DNA from: Lagopus muta
Lineage: Eukaryota > Chordata > Aves > Galliformes > Phasianidae
DNA: 64,000 bases
Direction: 5' to 3'
Assembly: GCF_023343835.1 (NCBI RefSeq)
Contig: NC_064438.1
Coordinates: 16,659,077 to 16,723,076 of the forward strand
The notes beneath the pieces are model-generated. The model was not told where the DNA came from. It made no database searches and saw nothing but the letters and a program-made list of their open reading frames with translations. Below, piece by piece: positions 49,403 through 64,000 of this stretch (position 1 is the first letter of the stretch; the number at the start of each line of letters is the position of its first letter). The position numbers and the translations under genes were made by a program.

Positions 49403-52400
49403 ATGACAGTGACATACACTAACCGTGTGGCCGATGCCCGCCTAGGCACCTTCTCGCAGCTCCTGCTCCAATGGAAAGGCAGCATCTACAAACTCCTTTA
49501 CTCTGAGTTCCTTATTTTCATCTCCCTCTACTTCGCCATCAGCCTTGTCTATAGGTGAGCATCCTTACACCAGCACCGCCACAGCTCCTTGCTCTCAGCT
49601 GGTCCCAAAGCAGGACTTCTGAACAAACCAGGGTTGGGACAGCAGTCCTGAGAAAAAGCAGCTAGCCAGACACTAACCAGCCTCTGTTCAGAGGAGGAAG
49701 GGTTTTTCCTCACTGCTGCAGTGGCTGAGCAGCTGACAGATTTCCTTCTTTGGGCCTGGAGAGGAACACGGATCCTCTTCCTGGAGATGAAAAGCTGCAT
49801 GTGATAACTACCTGAGAAGATTGGCATATAGAGACCAAGGCTGAACTGGTGCTGGAGGTGTTCCACCGTGGGAAGCGTTTCTGAGAGCAGACATCAGCTC
49901 TGGGACTGCAGACCTGTCAGAAGGCAGCTATGTGGTGGGGTGGGTCTGATTTGAGTGGGGAAAGGCAGGAGCTCCCCTGGTTGGGTAAATGCAGCATGGA
50001 AGCAGGAAAGCAGCTCTAAGAAAGAGGAGCTCATGTCGGGCACTGTTGACGTGAGCAGAGCTTGGACTGACATTTTTCAGGATATTAAATAAAATGTGCA
50101 CATCCAAGCACTATGGCAAACACCTGATTCCAGATGGCACTTTCCCCTAGATGAAAAACATAGGGCTCCCTAATCAGACTGTAGCAATTACCACCCAGTG
50201 ACCACTTCAGGCTCCTTTGGACATGTCGGCAGGGTATTTTGAGTGCTCCCCACATCACCCCACACCCACAGCATGGTTGTGTCGTGGCTACGTGTCCTTG
50301 CTTTCCCTTGCCAGACTCTTACCCAGCAGGCCCAACAAGGCACAGTCTCCTCCTTAAGGCTGATGTCTCTGTTCCTCCCTTTCAGGCTGATCCTCAGCGA
50401 AAGCCAAAGGCTGATGTTTGAGAAGCTGGCACTCTACTGCAACAGCTATGCTGAGCTAATCCCTGTGTCCTTTGTGCTGGGTAAGGAGCTCTGACTGTGA
50501 ACGCACAGGGAGGGGAAGCGGGCAGCATTTCTTCTCTCACCCTGGGTCGACACAGCTCTTCAAGCAGGCAGGTTTCACTGAGCAGTTCCCTCATTCTGCC
50601 TTTGTGATAAATACATCAGTTAATGCTGCAGCTGTGAGGTATGCACACAGCTTTCACTGCCCAGATACACTGGTGTGATCTTGGTTCTACCAGGAGGGCA
50701 AGGACCAAATATCTCTAAACAAGTTGTGAAAGCCAGACTCTAGCTTTAGCATGATACAAATTACCTCTAGGTCTGCCTTCACTCATCCCTATAAGAGCAG
50801 TGCCAGCCTTCCCATACAAGAGCACACATCTCCCCTCCTTCAGGATGGCTAACTTGCTCGGCTCACCTCTAGGTTTCTACGTGGCCCTGGTGGTGTCCCG
50901 CTGGTGGGCGCAGTACGAGAGCATCCCGTGGCCTGACCGCATCATGAACTTGGTCTCCTGCAACGTGGATGGGGAGGATGAATACGGGCGGCTGCTGCGT
51001 CGCACCCTGATGCGCTACAGCAACCTGTGCAGCGTGCTCATCTTGCGCTCCGTCAGCACGGCTGTGTACAAGCGCTTCCCCAGCATGGAGCACGTCGTGA
51101 GGGCAGGTCAGTATTGGTACTGCCCTCGGCACAGCTCTGGGCCAGGCAGGCAGCAGCTCCCTGCCACTTGACCTCCACTCTGGAGCAGAGATGGTGCAGT
51201 TCTAGGACACTAGTTATCACATTCTCAATAGTTGTCTAAATACACTACGTAACTGCACCCTCAGCAGTTCTCTATCTCCCTGCTGGCTGGGATCTGGTCA
51301 GACATTCTGCAGACATCCAAAGTCTACAGCTTTCTTACCAGGGGAGCGGGGGGCAGAGAGCCAAGGGACGGGACCCAAACATGGAGCTGTGTCAGGGGAG
51401 AGGCGGGCTGGGGGTTAGGGAAAGGGGCACCAGAAAGCAGTGGGCATGGAACAGGCTGCCCAACCCCAAGATGCCAGAGTTCAAGGAGATTTTGGACAAC
51501 ACTTTCAGACAGAGGATTTGAATTTCGAGTGGTCTTGTGTAGAGCCAGGAGTTGGACTCTATGAACCTTATGGGTCCATTCCAACTTGGTTTATTCTATG
51601 AAATAAGAAATTCTTCTTGCATTCATTTAAAAATCAGTATTTTAACAAAACTTGCCATCCTTTTCTGCATCCAAAGGCTGAATGCCCAAATCTTTCCTGT
51701 AATTATAAGAAGAGATAAGGTGACTACCTTCTGCTCTCTATGGCCATTCCTTTCTCATCTGTTCTTTTCCACTTAGGCCTCATGACACCTGAAGAGCACA
51801 AGAAGTTTGAGAGCTTGAATTCTCCCCACAACAAGTTTTGGATCCCATGCGTGTGGTTCTCCAATCTGGCTGTGAAAGCAAGGAATGAGGGGAGGATCCG
51901 GGACAGCGTGCTGCTCCAAGGCATCCTGAATGTGAGTGACAGTAGGCAACTGAGATCCTCATGCAGTCCTCCAGGTGGAACTGCAGGGATTTAAGAGGTC
52001 AGGCAAGGAACAGAAATGTTGAGGTGGGATGCCCAGACAGTGAGCCATGCCTGTCCCTGGGGACGTTACATTCATTTTGATGGGAAATACCCCCACTGCC
52101 ACTTTCCAACTGGTGACAGAGTAGAATTTTTCATGGCCTGTTGACACAGTGGTGATGCCACATGCAGCAGAGGCTAAAGAATGCAATGTCTTTCACAAAA
52201 TTGGGACTGGGAGGAACCATCTGACTCACATCTAGGTGTAGTCTTAGGAGACACCCATGTAGTGTGTTCTGGATCAAACTTCCTCCACCATTCACATATT
52301 CCAGTGTCCAATAAAGGTCTCTAGGATACAGCTGTAAAGCCACAAGGAAGCAAAGCATGTGTCTGGAAAAAAGCAGAAGTCAAAAGCGCATTAAACAACC

Positions 52401-55164
52401 AGCGTCCCTGCAGACAACGTCTTTATTGAAAACCCTCACATAGTCCTGGGATGCAGGCCATGTTCCACAGGCAGGACCTGGCATTGGTCCTTGCAGAGCT
52501 GCAGAGAAAAGAAAGACTCTGGAGCAGCTCATCCCCTCTAAGATTCACGTGCTGAGAGGCCTATGTTTTTTCTATTGCCTGGGGTGAGTTTCATCCCTCT
52601 GAGCTGTTTATCTAGGCTCACAAGTCAAAAAGAGAGAGATGGATATTTCTAAGATATCTTTGCCTCTGATCTGTTGAGACACTCACTTTGTGAGGAGATA
52701 ACCTCTGTTATGAAAGAAGCTAAGAAGGGACTCAGGTCTCAGACAGAGACATCCAGGTAGCAAGGAGTTCCTCCACAGCAAGTGTGAGACCCTGCTGGTG
52801 TTCTGCTGGGGGAGGGCTTGACCCCAATGCAGCCCTGACTGAGCCCCACCTTCCAGAGAGGTGTGATCAGGAGGGGATGGGCAAGGACACACAAATGTAG
52901 TGCCAACAGGTCTTTCCTTCTCCCTACTGCAGGAGCTCAACACTTTGCGCAGCCAATGCGGGCGGCTCTATGGGTATGACTGGATCAGCATTCCCCTGGT
53001 CTACACCCAGGTGAGATGGGCTTCCCCCACATCCGTGGCTGCACTGCCTGCCTACACGTGCTGCTTTGGAATCTCCTCTGACCCCATACTTGCCCTACAC
53101 ACAGACCATGTTGATGCTACGTATGATTGGACTTCTCACCCATGCCTGCACATGCAAGCCCCATGCTGGCTCTCACACACACATAACTCATAAGCACACA
53201 CACTGCCCAGCCTTATTTCTGTAATTCACAGCAACCTCTACAGAAACACTCTCCGAGTGTAATTAGTTACCTGTAAGGTGCTCCATATGAGTGCACAGAA
53301 AACACAGATACATGCAGATCCATGCCCTGCAGAGAAGAGATATCACTGTAGTTTAGGTCCACAGAGCTATGTCAGGCTGTAAAAAAGACTGGGCCCAAAT
53401 TGACAGCTCCTCTGGCAGCCTCAGTTGGGTCTTGGAGTTGTGAGCAGGATTTATCAAATGGACTGGAACAGTCTCCTCTCTGTAGAGCATGACCCATTTT
53501 TCTATGGTTGCCCATCCACACTGCAAAGTTTGTCTTTGCAGGCACCCTATAACACGTGCATCTTGAAGCAGCCCTGTGCTGTTCCCTTCTGGGAAGTGCC
53601 TGGCTAACTGAAGAGTCTCGTGATGCCGGGTGTTTGATTTGAACCTTCCTGCTTGACACGAGTCTCGGCTGTTATTAATTTGAAAAGTGGAAGTTTCCAG
53701 TCTCGTGATTGCACAGAAAAGTACAGAGTTCATTGTAGCTTGAAATTTGGGCAAGCAAGCAGGCAAATATAAAAATATCCTTCATTAGGACCAAACCAGA
53801 GCTGGCACTAATGGTCAGGGTTCCCCTCCCAGATATGGAAAATGCTTACCAAACCATGAGGGGCTACAGAGAACTACTGGAACAGAGATGTCATTCCAGG
53901 GACAGCGTGGAGTGAAATGCAGCGTACATAACGATGAAGGGCAGAGGGTACACTTAAAGTTTTCTGCAGTGAAAATTAATCTTCCTGCAGAAAGCAGAGG
54001 AGAAGCTTGTTGTAACTGAATACAAGGCTTTCAAGGGCTCCTGAGCCAGCAGCTCACCGCAGTTTTGATACAAGTGGGGTGAGAACAAAAAAGAAAAACG
54101 CTGAGAAAGCAAGTAGGGAACTTAAGTTTCTCTGGTGTGTCCCCTGGCATCTTTCCCAGGTGGTGACCGTGGCTGTTTACAGCTTCTTCCTGGCCTGTCT
54201 GATCGGGCGGCAGTTCCTGGATCCTGAAAAAGCATATCCTGGCCATGAACTAGATCTCTTTGTGCCTGTCTTTACGTTTTTGCAGTTCTTCTTCTACGCT
54301 GGCTGGTTAAAGGTACGTCCAAGAAATTATGCCTGGAGCTGGAATCCGACCCATTGGGTTTTTCCCAGTTGGTGCCCACAAAGAACCCAGCTGTGCACTG
54401 TGGCCTACGGGCAACATGCCAGCTGCTGGGAGACAAATGGAGAGCCAACGGGAGCTAAGGACAATGCTAACACTCTCAGGTTCTCTGCATCTCACTTGAC
54501 AATCAGCTTCACCTTTCCTAAGTTTTGGGGAAAAGAGAGGCAGTGGACTGCATTACCTATATATCGATGCTTCCTAGAAACTGGCAAACTTCTGTTTTTA
54601 AGCCACCCCCTTTTTGGGAGAACCCAAATTCAGGGTACATCACCCTTGAGAGCAGTTCTGGGCTCTGTCCAATAGACATTCTCCCTGCAGGGAAAGGGTG
54701 GCTATAAGCATGACCTTTGTTGTGTGTTCTCCACGTGCAGGTGGCCGAGCAACTAATTAACCCTTTTGGGGAGGACGATGATGACTTTGAAACCAACTGG
54801 CTCATCGACAGGAATCTGCAGGTAAAGTGAAGGCAGAATTCTCCTGCAGAGGAACACTTAGGACTGCACCTAAAGTTTCACTTGGGCCTTTGGTCCATTT
54901 CCCAGCACACACGATGGGTCCAGATTCTGTTTCAGACCCTCACTGCCTTTCAGTGACACAGTGAATGACATAATTTCTGCCTTTTCCTGGCTTTTCCCAC
55001 ACCATGCCTGTACCTATAATCACCTCCTCTGATTTCTTCTGTGCAATAACTCTCCTTCAGAAGAACTCCCTACCTAACACTAAGCTCATTGGTTCTAGTG
55101 AGCATATTGCTTTCATTTCTCATTCCACACCACTTTCCTTCTAATTAATCAAATCTCTCCATGC

Positions 55165-55195
<31 letters not shown>

Positions 55196-57059
55196 AAACA
55201 AATAAAACATCCACCCCACAATTGACTGGAAACCACATAGCAAATCCAGCTGCTCGTTTCACTTCCATGCTACATGGCACTCTTCTGCCCTGCATCCCTT
55301 TGTCTGCTGCTAACAGGCTGCTGACTTTGACATTCCTGCTGTTCTCCCCAGGTCTCCCTTATGGCAGTGGATGAGATGCATCAGGATTTGCCCATCCTGG
55401 AGAAGGACCTATACTGGAACGAGCCCGATCCCCAACCACCTTACACTGCAGCCACTGCTGAGTACAAGCGCCCATCATTTCTTGGATCAACCTTTGATAT
55501 CAGGTGAGTGCAATTACAGGGAGTCAGAACAGACCTTAGCATTTACACCGTAGAGCAGGTGCAGTGCAGGATATTATACTTGAGTAAGAAAGAACACTAT
55601 ATTCCTATCTAGTCTGTGAAACCTTGCTCTAAAATACTTACAGATTTGTCCAAAACTGACAGACAGTATCTTTCTTCACAAAGAAAACCTCTGATCTCTT
55701 GCCCCCCTGCTCTGCAGCAAGCACCCTGTAGTGGAGGGCCTAACACATAACTGATGTGGCAACATAGAAGAAGCTTGCCATTGGCAGCAACGCTCCCTGT
55801 GATGCCAGTCTCACCACCAGAAAGCACCATGCTCTGTGACTGCATAACAGCCTGTTTTGCCTTTCCCCAGCATGCAGAAAGAAGAGATGGAGTTCCAGCC
55901 CCTGGAGCAAATTAAAGAGAATGAGGAAGCAAACCATTCCACACCACTACTGGGACACCTGGGTCGCCTCCTGGGTGTCCAGTCACCAAGTTTCTCCAGG
56001 TCCTCTTCTCGGATGAACCTACTGCGCAGGCGAGGGGAGCCCACGTCCCCCTTCTCCCATTACATGTACCAAGACATGGGCAAGTCGGGAAACATCAGTC
56101 AGCCAAGGGGAGACACCAACTCACAGGAGCAGTGGGACGGTGAGGATGGAAAACTGAGGGAGTTTGATGCCTTCATATCTACCCCATTTTATGAGAGACC
56201 TGGTTTCTACAGTGCTCCACAGACACCCATCAGCTCCATCCCCATGATCTTCCCTTCTAGACGGCAAGGGCGCAAGAAGCCCCCTGCACTCTCCAGCATA
56301 GCTGCATGCTCAAATTCTCTCAAGGACGTCGTTGTCAACTCCTCACCTTCCAGGATGAGTGATACGTACAAAAGCCAGAGCTCCCTCGGCTCAGGTGCAA
56401 AGGAAACATTTATTTGGCCGACAGAACGGAATAAAGGTCCTGACCCGCTGGTTGTAATGGTGGAAGAAGAAAAGAGCAACTCTAGCAGTAAAAGCAGAGA
56501 AGCTGCCATCACTGGAAGTCCAGCAGCTCTGTCCACAGCATCAGACAGCCCTAAATTCCCTTTCCTAGCAGAGTCCCCAGACCACGAGCAGCAGGGCAGC
56601 TTCAAAAGTCTGAAGAGTTTAAAAGGCTCCCACCCACCCTGGCTAGCTCTGGAGAACACAGCAACAACCACCCCCAATTCTGAGCAATCGAGTGCCCTCC
56701 CCCAACCTAGCAACATACCACCCAGCAGCAGCACCTCCCTCTGCTTCTCATTCACTCCTGTCTCATCCCCAGTGCTGGAGAGATCCCCCATAGGGAACAG
56801 AGGCCCCGATACTCACAGTCTAAGTTCAGAAGACGCAGCTAGTGCACCAGACCAGCATCCATCGGAGGCTTCCAGGAGCACGAGAGATACAGCAAACAGA
56901 AGCAGTAACGCTCCTACGAGAGAGACAAGAAGAGCAGAAAGCCCATCCACTAATGACTCTGGCATCTCTCTCGCTGAGGGTGACTACGTGGGGCTGATGG
57001 AGGTGATCATGGAGACAAGTGAAAGCATATGTGAAGAGCAGATGGATCAGGGCAGCTAG
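49403..57059 (+). CDS. BEST1: Bestrophin-1, calcium-activated chloride channel, 9 coding exons
   Basis: Exons: 49403-49554, 50386-50480, 50873-51106, 51777-51931, 52933-53010, 54160-54312, 54741-54821, 55352-55503, 55871-57059, all GT-AG and in frame, giving 762 aa. The 5' splice acceptor of the first coding exon is probably at 49394, leaving 8 untranslated bases before the ATG. The protein forms a pentameric anion channel, mainly in the basolateral membrane of retinal pigment epithelium. Visible features are the pore neck I76, F80 and F84, aperture V205, the calcium clasp with Q293, N296 and an acidic run D301-D304, and the regulatory S358. These numbers agree with the published chicken structure as I recall it. 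Residues 1-366 are highly conserved. The last exon encodes a 396-residue Ser/Pro-rich, probably disordered tail, much longer than in human BEST1 (585 aa in total). The gene is intact. Confidence 0.96.
51330..51602 (+). repeat. CR1 LINE 3' end in BEST1 intron
   Basis: It reads in sense CR1 orientation: 'tggaacaggctgcccaaccc', 'ttcaaggagattttggacaa', 'gttggactctatgaacctta' and ends 'ccattccaacttggtttatt ctatgaa'. It lies between the exons ending at 51106 and starting at 51777 and has the same orientation as BEST1. Confidence 0.82.
55165..55208 (+). repeat. (CAAAA)n microsatellite
   Basis: Imperfect CAAAA/CAAA units lie in the BEST1 intron between the exons ending at 54821 and starting at 55352. 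Confidence 0.85.
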
Positions 57060-57821
57060 AGGAGACTGACACACACGTGTATGCCAGGTAGAAATGATAC
57101 TGCAGTGTCTTCACACCTGGTCCACACTAGCACTCATCCTCCTAAAAGAAGGGCAGTGCTGCCAGACTTCTTGTTTCTGGAATATTACTCACCTACAGCC
57201 CAGCACCAGTGACTCACCACTACTGGACTCAGGCATAACAGCAGGCACTTGACCTCAGTGCCTGCAACGAGAAAAAAAAAAGACAAAAAATCTCTACACA
57301 CTGTAGCAAAATAAGACTTCCAGCATTAGGAATTACAAACGCCTATGTAGAACCATAGCTGAACAGATACTGTTCTGAAGACTCTGGAATGCAGGTATAG
57401 CTCAAAGCAGAAGAGGTACGTAGTTAAGGACATTACAGCAATCGAAGCTCCAAGTTTACATGAGTATTTGCCATAAGGCCCAGGACTTGTGTAAGCTGCT
57501 CCAGGGAAAGAAAGGGACTGAGGCACAGCATTTGTGATACAGAGCCACAGTGCTTCATGAAGTCCTATCCAGCTGGTGTTCTCCAGCACCAGTAAAACGA
57601 TAGGTTAAGGCTACTCAAAAAAGTGGCTGCCAACAACCATACTTACACTGCTTCAAGTTTTCTATCATGCTTTGCTGATTTGAAAGCACTCAAAGTTATC
57701 CAGATGGTAGCAAACAACATAAAGCTAGGATTTTTAACAAGTTTTCCCTAAAAAAACAAACAAACCAACCCTAAAAGCAAGGCAGAAGTCCAGGACCACT
57801 TCCTCATTTGAATTTCTACAC

Positions 57822-57827
57822 AATAAA
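57822..57827 (+). terminator. Candidate BEST1 poly-A signal (AATAAA)
   Basis: It lies about 760 bases after the BEST1 stop codon and is the first canonical signal found. It implies a 3' UTR of about 780 bases, ending about 600 bases from the FTH1 3' end. Confidence 0.5.
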
Positions 57828-58459
57828 AGCTTAAAGAAACCACAAAGCTCTTCCTCTTTTCACAGAAAGCTGCATGTTCCCTTTAATCCCAAGAGGCACG
57901 TGATAAATCCAGTCCACCCACCTCCCAATACCCTCACACAGTATTCCAACCCTCTGCCTGCCAGGCACAGCTGTTTGAGCTGGGCAAATAGCACTACATC
58001 CATATCTAATACCCTATACATTATCTTTGAAAACAGTACCTGCAATAGTTTGTCTAGCTTATATTGTGAAGGATGCAAGAGCTATGTTTTTGTACACAAG
58101 TATAGTGCTATTTTTGTTAGACAGGCACAATCTGACCTAAACTCACAGGTAGTAGTTCAGGAAGCACAGAGCCTCAAGCATTCCTCTTCTTGTACATTAA
58201 GACAGAAGCTTTGGTGGCAAAGGCGCTTGGAAACATGTTTCAGTTCCTTTGCAATCCTTGCAGGTTCCCCCCCCATGCAGTGGTATTTACTAAAATGCTG
58301 AAGTGCTAGAGTTAAAACAATTCCTCCAATTTATTTCTTCATCCATGCTCAGCTCAAGATAACTTTCTCAGTTAAGACCACAGAGCACAATCCTGCACAT
58401 ACACATCTTAAAGGAAAAAAAAAAAAAAAAGCAGAAGAAGCCACCTTGAACCAAGTCAC

Positions 58460-58465
58460 TTTATT
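58460..58465 (-). terminator. FTH1: FTH1 poly-A signal (AATAAA, minus strand)
   Basis: The plus strand reads TTTATT, about 160 bases past the FTH1 stop codon. This gives a short 3' UTR like that of other vertebrate FTH1 messages. Confidence 0.75.
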
Positions 58466-58621
58466 GGATGGAAGGCAGTACACAAAACACAAGAGAAAAG
58501 AGGGCTGATATTTGGAACAGAGTATAAGAACTGCTTATCTAGATAGCTGAAGACGCATGCACTGCTGGACCAGTAAAGCACAAGTCCCCCTGAAACCCAC
58601 AGGGCGGCTCTCGGCAAGCCT

Positions 58622-62810
<4,189 letters not shown>

Positions 62811-62896
62811 TCACCGCGCGTGAGCGCGCCCCCGCGGGGGGGGGGGAGGAGGCGTGGCCTCCAGACGCTGCCCGCCGAGCTGCCGCGGGGCCTCCG

Positions 62897-62906
62897 TGAC
62901 TCAGCA
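62897..62906 (+). promoter_or_regulatory. ARE/MARE-like site (TGACTCAGCA) upstream of FTH1
   Basis: The site fits the antioxidant-response core TGACNNNGC and the Maf half-palindrome TGACTCAGCA. It is about 130 bases above the predicted FTH1 cap site. NRF2 control of ferritin genes is known in mammals; binding here is inference. Confidence 0.55.
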
Positions 62907-63000
62907 CCTGCCCTGGCGGTGCTGCCCCCTTCCCGCGGGGGCGGCGCCGTGGCGCCCTGCTGCCGAGAACGGCCGTGCGCGGTAAGCGAAGTCGGAGGTG

Positions 63001-63679
63001 CAGCGTCACCGAGAGATGTCCGCACGGCAGCTCTGCCGTGACTGCGTTGGTGCTCCCCGCCCAGCCACGGATCCTGGGGCTGTGTGTGTGCCCGTAGCCC
63101 CGAGGACAAGGGAGCACGTGTGTTTGTTCCCTAAAAGCTGCGTGCAGCTTTTTAACTTCAGGTGGGACATGCTTGAGCTGCTTGCTGTAATGCTAGGAAG
63201 AAAGCTGTGCTGTGCCGCGTGCTCCTTACCCTCATCACGTACTCGGGACTTTGCACTGGAAAGGCCTACAGAACCCCACCTGCCAGTGCTCTCCACCCTA
63301 TAAAACACCCACTGACTCAGCCACGGCATGGGAAGTTTCCAGACTTCCTCCCCGCAGTGACCGGGCCCTGCTCTGAGTGCTCCTTCAAACTGTGAGGAGA
63401 TGCAAAAGGCTAATTAAATAAAGGTCAAAATCCTTGGTTAGCTCAAGGAGCCAGCCCAAGAAACGGATGCAGCAGAGAGGTACATCCACAGTGCTCCAGA
63501 CATTAATGGGCACCTGCAGTGATGGCTGCTGGTTGGTAATGACCTTGGGAAGGAAACTCGCTGCGTGTTAGCAGTGAGCAAAGGCACCGTGTGCACACAA
63601 AAAGAGGTACCGAGCATGGCCTGCCTGCTGCTGTTCCATTTACCTGGTGGGGGCTTTAGGACACCCGTTCAAACACACA
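63001..63679. other. Region upstream of FTH1, no gene seen
   Basis: GC content drops back to background. Open frames are short and featureless. No element is recognised before the CR1 copy at 63680. Confidence 0.55.
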
Positions 63680-64000
63680 ATCATAGAATGATAGAATCAC
63701 AAGGTTGGAAACGACCTGTAAGATCATGCAGTCCAACCGTCTCCTCATCACCGTTGCCACCACCAGCACTGAACTGCATCACACAGCTCCTCATCCAGAT
63801 GCCTCCTGAACACTGCCAGGGACGGCAACTCCACCACCTCCCTGGGCAGCCATTGAAGTCCTGACCACTCTCTGAGAGAAACAGTTCTTCTTTATGTCTA
63901 ACCTAAACCTCCTCTGGTACAACTTGCAGCCATTTCCCCAGGTCCTGCTTGTTGCCTGGGAGAAGAGGCCAAATCCCTCTTCACCACAGCCTCCCTTCAG
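63680..64000 (-). repeat. CR1 LINE fragment running off the window
   Basis: It begins 'atcatagaatgatagaatca caaggttgga', then 'agatcatgcagtccaacc', 'ccaccacctccctgggcag', 'tatgtctaacctaaacctcc' and 'cagccatttccccaggtcct'. It starts with the two characteristic ATTCTATG-type terminal repeats (reverse complement), so the 3' end is intact. The 5' side lies beyond the window. Confidence 0.9.

Overview
The window is vertebrate nuclear DNA, almost certainly avian and most likely chicken (Gallus gallus) or a close galliform relative. Three things show this. The genes are split by GT-AG introns. The dispersed repeats are CR1 LINE fragments, the dominant repeat of bird genomes. The predicted BEST1 carries, at the same residue numbers, the pore residues described for the chicken bestrophin-1 structure (I76, F80, F84, V205 and a calcium clasp at 293-304). 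The gene order is FADS2(+), RAB3IL1(-), BEST1(+), FTH1(-). This is the conserved order of human 11q12 without FADS3.

Layout. 1-2570: no gene recognised, one CR1 fragment. 2577-3700: a purine-rich tract, then the CpG-island promoter and exon 1 of FADS2. 3236-17611: FADS2, 12 coding exons, 442 aa, with several CR1 remnants in its introns, all antisense to the gene. 17612-28915: an 11 kb gap between the convergent FADS2 and RAB3IL1 genes, where mammals have FADS3; I see no desaturase exons in it. 28916-42003 (minus): RAB3IL1, 10 coding exons, 386 aa, from a CpG island at about 41.4-42.2 kb. 42.2-49.4 kb: intergenic DNA and the probable BEST1 promoter or first exon, with CR1 pieces. 49403-57059: BEST1, 9 coding exons, 762 aa, with a very long last exon. 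58622-62624 (minus): FTH1, 4 exons, 181 aa, with an iron-responsive element, a TATA box and an antioxidant-response-type element in and above its 5' UTR. 63680-64000: another CR1 copy running off the window.

The genes do not form one pathway: a PUFA desaturase (ER), a Rab guanine-nucleotide exchange factor (vesicle traffic), a calcium-activated anion channel (retinal pigment epithelium) and ferritin heavy chain (iron storage). They are neighbours by conserved synteny. All coding models join in frame, and exon lengths match what I recall of the human orthologues for FADS2, for BEST1 up to exon 9 and for FTH1. I found no CRISPR array, operon, prokaryotic element or wholly new system. The points most worth a second look are the missing FADS3, two substitutions in FADS2 near its catalytic core, competing first-exon donors in RAB3IL1, the long BEST1 tail and the proximal FTH1 regulatory elements.
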